Source: Spinacia oleracea (Eukaryota; Streptophyta; Magnoliopsida; Caryophyllales; Amaranthaceae). Taken from it: DNA of 64,000 nt. Below the pieces are notes generated by a model, which saw nothing but the letters and a program-made list of their open reading frames with translations, searched no databases and was not told where the DNA came from. The stretch covers positions 106,613,157 to 106,677,156 of the forward strand of contig NC_079492.1 in assembly GCF_020520425.1 (NCBI RefSeq). Direction: 5' to 3'. This document shows, piece after piece, positions 23,823-34,600 of this stretch. Positions within the stretch are counted from its first letter, which is position 1; each line of letters begins with the position of its first letter. Position numbers and translations under genes: made by a program.

Positions 23823-24472
23823 GATTTGTGTTGGTGTTGTTTAGGTTTAATTACTTTATCCCACACATAAATAATGTAATTGGAATTGGAAAACATCCCA
23901 ATTTATGTTGGTTTGCTAATATAACTATCGAACCTTAACTATATACATCATGTGTTGCGCATAACCGGGAAAAAATGGGAAACATTAACAGAAAACATTT
24001 TAGAGGCTATGCAATTGCACCGGATAGGAGTGTTTCACTAAATCAGTTCAAGCTCAATCATAAGATTATCGTTCTATTTGAATAACTCTATTCTTAACAA
24101 ATTAATAGAATCTAATCCAAAATTGTGATTACTATTCTTATTTCATTATTCAAACAAACACTATCTAAGAGCTTAAGAAGTGGAGTAATACATACTGATT
24201 GCTACGGTGTACAAGTTATAAATAATTGATCGTGGAATTGATGAGTCGTAATAGAAGAGTAATCTATAATGACTAATATTTAGATTAGACATAACAAGGT
24301 AGGATTAATATTATTATAAAACTTTTGGGAGTCTTTTTAATTATGTGTTGTGTTCTGTCAACTTCCTTAAATATGAGATAATATGGCTGCTTAATACGGA
24401 GTATGGTGATCACTTTTGAGTAATAAATGGAATAGCTAGCTTTCTATGGACTGTGACACTTGCACTCTCAGA
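23823..24472. other. CACTA-1 spacer between repeat clusters
   Basis: AT-rich, no gene or clear repeat seen. Confidence 0.5.
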
Positions 24473-24757
24473 CGACATAGAAAATAGATCAGTCCTGATC
24501 AGATCAGTCCTGATCAGATCAGTCCAGATCAGTCCTGATCAGATCAGTTCTGAAAAGTCCTTACTGATCAATCCTGATCAGTCCTGATCAGTTCACTTCT
24601 GATCAGTTCACTTCTGATCAGTTCACTTCTGATCAGTTCATTTCTGATCAGTTCACTTCTGATCAGTTCACTTCTGATCAGTTCACTTCTGATCAGTTCA
24701 CTTCTGATCAGTTCACTTCTGATCAGTTCACTTCTGATCAGTTCACTTCTTCTCCTG
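24473..24757. repeat. TGATCAG-rich repeat cluster 2 with 11-copy 15-bp minisatellite
   Basis: Opens with the same GACATAGAAAATAGATCAG as cluster 1. From 24585 to 24749 there are 11 head-to-tail copies of TGATCAGTTCACTTC, one of them with a C-to-T change, then the same TTCTCCTG end. Cluster 1 has only two copies. It ends about 1.4 kb upstream of the TNP2 start codon. Confidence 0.9.
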
Positions 24758-25116
24758 TCCCTCTACGTTCACCACTATCTCCTTTCTCTCTCCTCTGGTA
24801 TTTTTGTCGCCCCACAATAACGACTTTCGTAAACTCAATTGCTTGATCCCCTTATCGCGGAGTAGATTGCAGATAATATTTGCTTTTACTTTCCATGTAG
24901 AAAAAATACCCTTCTTTGACCTGCGCTTAGCACATTGCTTCCCTACATTTGTTCATTTTCATGGAGCATTCATGGTCATGAATTGATATGTTTGTAGTGT
25001 TTTCTGTTTAAGTTGATAACTTCATCTACTATATTTTTTAGATTTTAAATTCCTGATAATGTTGTTGTCCTTATATTTTGACCATAATTTATCAACATTA
25101 TCAGGTTTCGCCGACC

Positions 25117-25255
25117 ACACCGGTTCAAGGTTTCCTGTGATTCTTTAGCGTTGTTCGTAGGTTCGTGCATCAGTTCGTACGTTGCTACACCGGTTCAAGG
25201 TTTCCTGCAAGTCTTTAGCGTTGTTCGTAGGTTCTGCATCGGTTCGTACGTTGCA
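25117..25255. repeat. 70-bp tandem duplication
   Basis: Two adjacent copies (25117-25186 and 25187-25255) starting ACACCGGTTCAAGGTTTCCTG and sharing TTTAGCGTTGTTCGTAGGTT, with a few substitutions and a 1-bp gap. Confidence 0.85.
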
Positions 25256-26131
25256 TATGCTCTTTGATACTAGAGGTATGTATACTATAAAGTCCCTTTT
25301 AGGTTTTTTATTGGACAATTGTTATTTCCCTAATTTTGTATGGACAAGGGTGGGCTACAACTCTGCAAGTTAGGTTTGTTAAGTGTTAGAATATAATTTC
25401 CGTGGCTTTACATTTCCTCGATGTCCAATATATATACAATGAGCATATACCGACGTTTATTGTGCTATCATAACTTACGTCAATCATGCAAAAGTTGGAT
25501 CTTTCTATTGTATTCTTGTTGATTTAATTTCAAATGTTTTGATATAATAGCTTTCAATTTGTAAGTACGTATTTTTGTTAGCTTTGGCATTTTGTGTTGG
25601 TATTGTTTGTCTAATTACATTATCCCCACTACATAATTTTGCTTAGCTTAATTACATTTAATCCAAGAAATTTTACCATAAATTCTGATTATGTGATGCC
25701 ACGTTACTTAAGGTACTCTTACTCTTTTTAAAAAATGGATTTATATTGTTGTCTTCGTGTGAAGTTGAAAATATCACCTTGTGCGCTAAAATCACATGCT
25801 TTATTTTCCTTGCAAATTCATGTGAAGTTGAAAGTATGATCTTGTACGCAAAAAGAAAATATAATATGGAAGTGATATAGGGTAATAACTTTTAGAAGAT
25901 GAAGATAGATCACAAATATTAGTCACTAAGGAAGAAAGATTAAACAAAAAACCATAAGTTATGGTATGAATTAAGAAGAGTTGTGTACGGAGGTGTTATG
26001 TGACTTAAATTAATCTCGTGTGATATATCAAGGTTCTAAGAATGATTATAATATTTTAATAAGTACATATAAAAATTTCCTATTCTGCGACCGACGTATA
26101 TTACTAATTACTCAACTAATTTCGTATAGAT
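25256..26131 (+). other. Leader region upstream of TNP2
   Basis: AT-rich; no separate gene seen. Probably holds the TNP2 promoter or a 5' UTR intron. Confidence 0.45.
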
Positions 26132-29100
26132 ATGGATAAAAGTTGGATCGATCTACCCACTGGTCATCATGAATATATCGACGGTTGTATGGAATTTATT
26201 GAGTTTGCCAAGCAAGATCTATTCGAAGGAAAAATTAGATGTCCATGTAAGAACTGTAAGGTAGAGAAATGGTTCTCCGTAAATGAAGTGGAGAGGCATA
26301 TTTTGTTTAAGGGATTTTATAAGCCATATAAGGATTGGATTTTTCATGGTAAAGGGGATACGTTTCAGCGTATGTTTGAGAGTGATGGAGGGATTACTAG
26401 TGAAGGATCCCTTGATAACCAAAGTGGGTTTGTAGGTCGAGATAATATGGGAGGGCTATTAAGATCAGCATTTAGTGTTAATATGCCTCCCAATTGCCCA
26501 AATTTAGAAGCACGAGAGGATGATGAATGGATTGAGGAGCCCTTGGCCTATGACACAGATGTAGAATATGATTATTCTACAATAGAAGAAGATGTGACAT
26601 ATAAGAAGTTGCTTGAAGCTTCTGAGGAGAAATTGTACGAGGGGTGTATCAATTTTTCAAAGTTATCTTTTCTGTTACACTTGTTTCACTTGAAGTGTAT
26701 GAATCACTGGTCCATAGAATCTTTCAATATGTTGTTGAAGCTAATTCTAGATGCATTTCCTCAAATACTTGATTTTCCCTCTTCTTATTATTACAGTAAG
26801 AAAATGATAAAAGACTTGGGCCTTGGGTATGAAAAGATTGATGCTTGTCCGAATAATTGCATGTTGTATTGGGGTGAATTTTTAAAGAAAGACAAGTGTC
26901 ATGTTTGTGGTACATCGAGGTGGAAGAAAACTAAGGATAGGGGCAACGTTGTAAGTGATCAAGGTACGGATACTTGTAAGAAAGGTGTGCCAGCTAAGGT
27001 AATGCGATATTTCCCTCTTATACCGAGACTAAAAAGAATCTACATGTCATCATCAACAGCAGAAGATATGAGATGGCATGATACAGAGCGATTGGGTGAA
27101 GATGATAAGAAGATTTTAAGGCATCCTTCAGATGGCTTAGCATGGAAGGCATTTGATGAGCGTCACAGTGATTTTGCATTAGACCCTCGTAGTGTTCGAT
27201 TAGGTCTTGCGAGTGATGGTTTTAATCCTTACCGTTTAATGAACACCACTTATAGTACGTGGCCAGTGATGTTGATTCCTTATAATCTTCCACCATGGTT
27301 ATGTATGAAACCGTCTTCTTTCATTCTGTCCACGCTTATTCCTGGAAAATCAGGTCCCGGAAATGATATTGACGTGTATCTGCAGCCATTAGTGCATGAA
27401 TTGAAATTGCTGTGGACAGGGGTTGAAGCTTTTGATGCTTTTGCCGGAGAGAAATTTAATTTGCGTGCGGCTTTGCTTTGGACTATTAATGACTTTCCCG
27501 GCTATGCAATGCTCTCTGGTTTGAGCACAAAAGGTTACAATGCATGTCCTATATGCTTAGATTCCACGCCTTCTGATAGATTTGGGAGCAAGATTTGCTA
27601 TTGTAGCTATAGAAAATGGTTACCTGCAGATCACCCATATCGATGTCAAGGTGACAAGTTTTGTGAGAAGTTTGGAACTAATGAGTGGGGTAAAGCCCCA
27701 TCTCGTCCTAGCGGCACTGATATATTGAGGCAGCAAGAAAAGGTGAAGCATGTTTACGGAAAGTCGAAGGCACCACCGAAAAAGAGGCAAAGAGGACACG
27801 ATGATGACGATGATGTCCAAGATGAAAGTGACTTTGGTACCAAGAGAAGCATATTCTTTGATTTGGTGTATTGGGAGCATAATCTTCTAAGGCATAATTT
27901 AGATGTGATGCACATTGAGAAAAACGTGTCTGAGAATATTTTGGGAACTCTTCTTAGCATGGATAAGAGTAGAGATAGTAGGAATGATCGAGAAGCCCTT
28001 GAAGCATGGAGAATAAAGTCTCACCTTTGGCTGAGTACTAATCCTAACGGAGGTGAATGCATGCCTCCGGCTTCCTATTCTATGTCTACGGAGGAGAAGG
28101 AGAGGTTCCTAAATGTTTTGCAGAAAATTAAAGTTCCTGATGGATATGGATCCAACCTTTCTAGTTGTGTGAATATGAAGCAAAGGAAGTTGATTAACCT
28201 CAAAAGTCATGACAACCATGTTCTAATGCAGGATATCCTTCCCGTTGCCTTAAGGGCCTCGAAAGCTACAAAAGTAATTGACTTGTTGGCTAGATTGTCT
28301 TCCTTTTTCAAGAAGTTGTGCTCTACAACTATTGATCCAGATGATTTAGATGGTCTTCAAAATGAAATTATTTTAACTCTTTGTGAGTTGGAAAAGGAGT
28401 TTCTGCCTTCATTTTTCACAATCATGGTCCATTTGTTGATTCACTTAGTGGAGGAGGTTAAACTTGGTGGACCAGTGCAATACAGATGGATGTATCCCAT
28501 TGAAAGGTTAATATCTTACACGTCTAAATTATATTCTTTTTATTTAATATTTCACATTTATCATATATTAAGTACAAATGTTTTATTTGAAAGGTACTTG
28601 TCCCATTTGAAATCACATGTAACCAATAAAGCCCAACCTGAAGGATCTATTGCAGAAGGCTTCCTTTTAGAGGAGACAATTAGGTTTTGTTCGAGATATC
28701 TTCAAGGTGTTAAGACCATTTTCAACATACCTAAAAGGATGGATGATGACATTCCAAATCCCAATGATTACTTGTTTAATTCTGGTGGTCGAGTTATTGG
28801 GAAGGAGGTCAGCATTCGCCTTGATGACAAAAGCTTAAAACAAGCTCATCGCTACATTTTGCTTCACTCTGATGAGATAAAAGGGGATCTGGAGTAAGTA
28901 TTATGTTGGTTTTCTTTTGAATTATCAATTGTTATAATAGATGATTTTTAATTTTGTTCTTCTTCCATGAAGTGAATTTTTAACCGAGAAACGTCAAATG
29001 AACTTACAAAATCCTGTCACGGAGAGTGATGAAAGTAACTGGATCATCAATGAGTTTGGAGGGTGGCTGCAAAATAAGGTTACTTAAGTTCTTTTAATGT

Positions 29101-29666
29101 GAATACATACTTCTTTTAAAAAAAAATGTATTTGATTTAATGATGTATCATCGTAGGTACATTACATAGATGCAACCACCGAAGATGGGAAACTAAGAAA
29201 AGCTTTGGCGGGTGGTTTGCATTCTTATGGTAGAAAATTAAAAGGATACATAATCAATGGATACAAATTCCTTTCCACGGATCGCGATTCTCGTCTTTTG
29301 ACACAAAATTCTGGAATTATGGTCGAAGCGGATGGAGATGCCTACTATGGAAAAGTGAAAGATATCTATGAATTTGATTATTACGGAGATTACAAAGTTG
29401 TATTGTTTCGTTGTGATTGGGTAGACATTCATAGGGGTGTAAAAGCATATCCAAATGGCGGAGTATGTGTCAATTTCTCTAAATTGATGCATTCTGGACG
29501 ATTGTTGCAAGATGATCCATTTGTATTCTCATCTCAAGCAAAACAAGTTTTTTACATAGAAGATGAGATACAAAAGGGATGGTTGCATGTTGTTAAGAAC
29601 AAGCCTAGAGATGTGTTTGATTTAGGGGATTCTTTACCAGTAGAGGAAGAGGGTGGGACCAATTGA
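26132..29666 (+). CDS. TNP2: TNP2-type CACTA transposase, four exons, intact
   Basis: Exons by eye: 26132-28506, 28594-28893, 28973-29078 and 29157-29666, all GT-AG and in frame, giving about 1096 aa. The 87-nt first intron has no stop, so it can also be read through; splicing restores PIERYLSHLK, the family form. Residues 1-75 are the transposase-associated domain (MDKSWIDLPTG, CPCKNC at 37-42, HG end). The TNP2 core follows with FPSSYYYSKKMIKDLGL, SDGFNP, WTINDFPGYAML and HNLDVMHIEKNV; the Asp residues in SDGFNP and INDFPG are plausible catalytic acids. A DUF4218-like segment (PSFFTIMVHLLIHLVEE, RWMYP) and a C-terminal DUF4216-like domain (YYGKVKDIYEFDY, LFRCDWVD) complete the usual order. 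It cuts and pastes the element in the nucleus. No frameshift or stop was seen. Confidence 0.93.
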
Positions 29667-30722
29667 TCATGCTTATTATTTATTGTTTTGCTTTGGATTT
29701 GTATTTGTTCATGACGTTGTGAGTCATATTGTTTAATCTGGTTGAATAATGAGTTATATACTTAATCTATACTCACTTATTTTATTGTCTACTAATGTCC
29801 AAGTACCCTACTACTAGTTTCTTTGATGGTGATACAGATATTTTTATACCGTTATTCCGTGAAAAGGGGGCAATTTATCTTTATTTTTTGTGATTTCCCC
29901 CTTTTGTATTTGATTTGATTCATGTTAACAATTAACAATGTGCATCCACCTCTTCAAAGCTGCCATTTACTACTATACTAAGCTGCTGGATCACCCATTG
30001 GATCCTCTTTCTATGTCTTTTGACTTTGAGAATCATATGTGACCACCGACTTTATATAATTATAGCTAGCTTTTTTCAAGCTTCTCTAAGCTCATTTGTA
30101 TTGTAATATTGATCCTTTTATCGCCTGTTTTCTCTCCTATGGAATGTATAACTCTCTTGATAATCATTTTCTTAAAACTACAGGCTCAGGATATTACTGA
30201 TTTAGGCTCTCTGAATCAAGCAGCAAAGATCTTTATTCTAGGTATGGTTCCCCTCCTTTCTTTTCAAAACAGAATGGGGAATAACTAATAAGGTAGCCAA
30301 ATCATTTTGTTAATACAAGTCAGACATGCAACTGTTGCTTGATGTTGTTTTGCTGGTTCACAGCTTCCTGATTTGTTTGATGACTTGTTTTAGATTGTTC
30401 TTTAGCTTCTTCCTGGTGCCATGATAATATAAAAATTGAGAGTTTTCACTGTAGTCTGAATCTCAGAAAAGGAGGGTGTAGCAGGTTCATCTTGCCCTTT
30501 CCCTCATAACTGTAGAGCAAAAGTGTAGTAAATGAGTGTAGGCCAACTAAAATATTGCTTATAACTTCAGTCTAAACTACACCCAAAAAAAAGGAAGTGT
30601 GCCAGCTATGAGATCATCTCTTTGATCCATCGGAACTGAAAAAATTGTTTTTTGGCAACTGACAATAAGCTAGCTAGCAGATTTCTCAACCAAAACAGTT
30701 AAAATCAGAAATTGAGAAAGTA
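29667..30722 (+). other. CACTA-1 spacer after TNP2
   Basis: TNP2 3' UTR and intergenic sequence; no gene recognised. Confidence 0.5.
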
Positions 30723-30858
30723 CCTTGAGCTTCTTTTCTATATAGCGTGCATAGTCAGTCCACAAATCACTAGATATAGGAAACTCAGTGATAGCACGTT
30801 CATATAGAATCTGAACACGCGCAGGGTCACCTGCAGATTCTTCAAATTTCAAGTATCT
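30723..30858 (-). pseudogene. SART3: Captured exon of an HAT-repeat (SART3-like) RNA-processing gene
   Basis: A 45-codon stretch on the - strand beginning RYLKFEESAGDPARVQILYE and continuing through a second helix ending YIEKKLK. This is a half-a-TPR repeat of the kind in plant SART3/Prp24-type U4/U6 snRNP recycling factors. It is bounded by a 3' splice site (TTTCTGCAG) on one side and GTACTTTC on the other, so it was taken from genomic DNA with its introns, not from mRNA. It is antisense to both transposase genes. The rest of that gene is absent. Confidence 0.65.
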
Positions 30859-30879
30859 CTGCAGAAACAAAATACATGT

Positions 30880-31145
30880 TAAAACCAATAAAGGGATAAT
30901 TTGAGTTCAAGGGAGATAAACAAAATTCTTGCTACCCTCATTATCTTGATAGCTTCCTGTTCGTGCACCCAAAGATGTGAGATCAATCCCTCCAAATGCC
31001 ATCCATCACCCTCCTCATTCCACCAAGCTGCTACACACTCATTCGCATCCACATTCGTAGGGGCCATAGTGCTAATTCGACCTCCAGGGAGATTTGGTAG
31101 CCACCTGGAGGTTGGTTGTTTCCATAGTGCTAATATCTTCACTTT
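30880..31145 (-). other. Unidentified open stretch beside the SART3-like exon
   Basis: An 87-codon - strand frame. Its middle (MAPTNVDANECVAAWW, then WHLEGLISHLWVHEQEAIK) looks protein-like but I do not recognise it. It may be another piece captured together with the HAT exon. Confidence 0.35.
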
Positions 31146-31626
31146 CTGATAATATCTTCAGTGCATTTCCGTTAGTTGTTTCCTTTCTGGTTTGCCTTCT
31201 CTATCTTGTTTCGTGCTTATGCTTGTAATGTGACAGGTTATAATGAAACTTAATAAAGGGATGAACGGAGCAAAAGGCCTTCCAATATAAAGTTTTCAAG
31301 TTCCTTGAAGGTTTCAGACTTTTGAGTCTATGACTTGTATATTCTAGACTCTAGATCACTCAGTGAGCTAACGACCAATTAGAGCCAGGATGAATTTCTT
31401 TTTCTCAATCAGATTTGTACTTTGCTTCTATATTTACGGAGTTTTCTGCTCATTGTAATTCTTGTTTATGTGAAAATGTTAAACTGATTTAACGTGTATG
31501 ATTGTCACTTTGAGTGAATACCTATTATCCTATTTAGTGATTCATTCTTGTAGCAATTGAGTTGGTTTAATGACCTTTTTATTCATGGCTGATTGTGTTT
31601 CTTACTTTCTGAACAGGAACTAAAAT

Positions 31627-34600
31627 ATGAGTTACAGGACTAAAAGAACATTGGTAGCTATTGACGAAGGGTCGAGCATTGCTGCATCCAAGTCCCCAAA
31701 ATCTTCTGATCCATCCACCCAAAACTGGGGACCGTTCAGTCCTCCAACACTTGGAGTGTCACAGACATTTGGGACGGTATCACAACCCATTAAGCAACCA
31801 GTAGCTGCTAAAAAAACCATGGTTGCACCACAATCATCCTTGCCTCGGCCTACTTCCATGGTTTCAAAGCCACAACTGAAGGCATTATCAAAACCATCCT
31901 TTACCCAGACAAAACCATCCTCTAACCGATTACAACAACCAATTCCGCCCACTCTTACAGGAACAACACAAAGTAGATGGTATAAAGGACCTACGTTTCC
32001 CAATCTGACTGAAATTGCAACACAAAAAGCGTCAACACCGAATCCACACCAGCCTACTATGCAGCCTGTGTTGCAGCCTTTCAAAGCTACCTTGCAGCCT
32101 TCTTTGCAGCCTTTCAAAGCTTCCCAACAGCCTCAAACAGCTACCAATCAGCCTCAAAAAACTACCCATCAGCTTCACAAAGCTACACAACAGCCTCAAA
32201 AAGCTACACAACAGCCGGTATCTTCTTTTACAAGTGTCAAACCACATTTAGAGAAAAGAGCATTTGTTGCACCTTTGGGAGCAACAAAACATGTGATGTC
32301 ACAATCTCCTACACCACCAGACACCATGGCTATGAAAAAGAGAACCGGGAAGCAAGAAGGTCAGTTGCCTCCAACATACATGCATGTGAGTGAGAATGCA
32401 TTTCAACCTCTGCGATCTCCTCCATCCAATCAGGTTGAGAGTGAAGTTATGCCAAACTACAACTGGGACGAATTTGAAGAATCGGCTTCTGAGAGTGAAA
32501 ATGAATTTGATCAAGGAGAAGGAAGTGATACTGCTGTGAAGAAAGCAACACTTCGACATCGAATCATTATTCCAAATTGGCCAGAATCGAGGGAGTTTGA
32601 TGAGAAGGTGGAGGCTATAGCTATAGGTAAACATGTCTCTATATCAAATATGCAAACTGTAAATTATCGATCTTGGTGATTTTTTAGTCTGATTTAGCTC
32701 CTGTGACAGATGCTGATGGAATACGACATCTGGTAAAGGGACCAGTTCTGCCTCGAGACGTTTGGCATGATGCAAAGGGGTTCAGATACATTGTCAAGCT
32801 CAATGAATTCAACCAACCTATTCGAAAAGGTGGGAAGATCCTTGTGAGCTTCCTTGGAGATATTGCAAAAAATGATTCACTTTGTCCAGTGGGAGTCCCA
32901 AGTTGGCGTGCTGTGAACAATCAGTTAAAAACTAATGTTGTTACAATGATTCGGGTATGTGGATTTATTGTTCTTAACACTTATGTTAATTGTAGTTTTA
33001 TTTTAGCTTGGTTAACTGTGTAATTAGCTTTAAATTTATTCTGTTTCCATCTATGTTCATCAATCAGTTGCCCGTTTTTCAGGTTTTTATTTGGTCATGG
33101 GGGTTCCGACCCCGGGTTAAGTTTCTGCAGAATCACTAAGTTCACCTAGCTAGTTCTGATCAGATCAGTGCTGATCAGATCAGACAGATCAGTCTGATCT
33201 GATCTGATCAGAACTAGCTAGGCAAATTATTTTGTTAACATTGTAACTTAATTTTTCCTTTTTTTTTTTGAAGAAACATTTTGTGTTACCTGATGGACCT
33301 CTAGTTAACAAGGCACTAGTGATGCGTATTGACAAACCATGGAACAATCATCGATACAAATTGAAGAGGGATTTTTTCGCTCCAGTGAATAAATCTCGAG
33401 AAGAGAACTATGCCAACGTGCCTGATGGAGTGTCCACTAGGAGTTGGACGGAATTGGTAGATTATTGGCTTTTACCAGAGGCCATGGTTTGTGACCCCAA
33501 AATATCCTAAATTTAGTAAGTTTTATTTGTTTCACCTATATATGCTAACATTGGTTTCATGAAACTAGGAAAAATCTGAAATGGGAAAAAATGCTCGAGC
33601 TTTACAAGGAAATAAGCACAACAGTGGTGCTACAAGCTTTGCTAATCGAAGAGTTGATATGGTATGCTTTTCAACCTAGCTATTTGGTTTGTAGCATTTC
33701 AATTGCTATAGGTGCTAAGTCTAAAATTCATAAACAAATAAGAGTGATATAAAAGTCTAAAATTCATAAACAAATAAGAGTAATATTTACTCGTATATGC
33801 ATATCTAATCTCACACATAAGGACATTCTTTAGTTTTCTAATGTTAAAGTAGAGAAATGTAGAAAAGTTGGCTATGCGGGCAAATGGAATTGAAAGCAGC
33901 AGCTGGGAAAATCTTCCTACTTTCCGTTTCTGTTATAAACCATGTTGCAGAAGTATACATTATGTGACTCTTCAAACGTTTTGGAGATAGTTGTCCTAGA
34001 TTCTCATGAACTTAGAGCTTTTAGGATCAGGAAACGGGGTTACCTGACACTATTACTGTCAAATAGAGTCAACTTTTTAACAGGAACTAAGAAGTATGAT
34101 TCTGGAGGGTGGTCTGGGGATGGGAGCGGGTGTGCGTGGCTACTCCAAGTTTAAAGTAGAAAAAATCATAAAGCAGAGGCAATGAAGTCCATCTGCAGTG
34201 CATGAAGCTGCAAAAACTATTCAATTTAAACAACAAAGGCAGTATTTCATTCTATTACATTATCCCCATAAACTTAAGGCGATAAAAAATTGTTCACAAA
34301 GTTCTAACTAAAACTCAATAACAAAGAATAAAAATTATGCATAATTAAGCATAACTAATCATTATTCGATCTGCATTTTTACAACAAAAACCCTGCAATG
34401 ATAATCAATTAATTGTGAACGAAACATGTTTAGCTGTTAGTCTGTAGGTGTAGCCTGTAAATTACATTGTTGGTCTTAGTGAGAACAGATCAAGTAAGTA
34501 GCTGTTAACAGATAAATTGTTATGGAGATCTATGTTTGAGATAGGCCAGCAATTAATGGTTCTTGCATTTGCTCTGAACACACTAAAATGCAAATTCACA

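Noticed and set aside
30176-30240. Short open stretch after ACAG near 30183 as a captured exon
   Set aside because: About 19 codons with splice-like borders but no recognisable family; too little to call.
31632-32247. Antisense frames over the first exon of the second CACTA gene
   Set aside because: Shadows of the Pro/Gln-rich coding exon; the + strand frame has the start codon, splice sites and family match.
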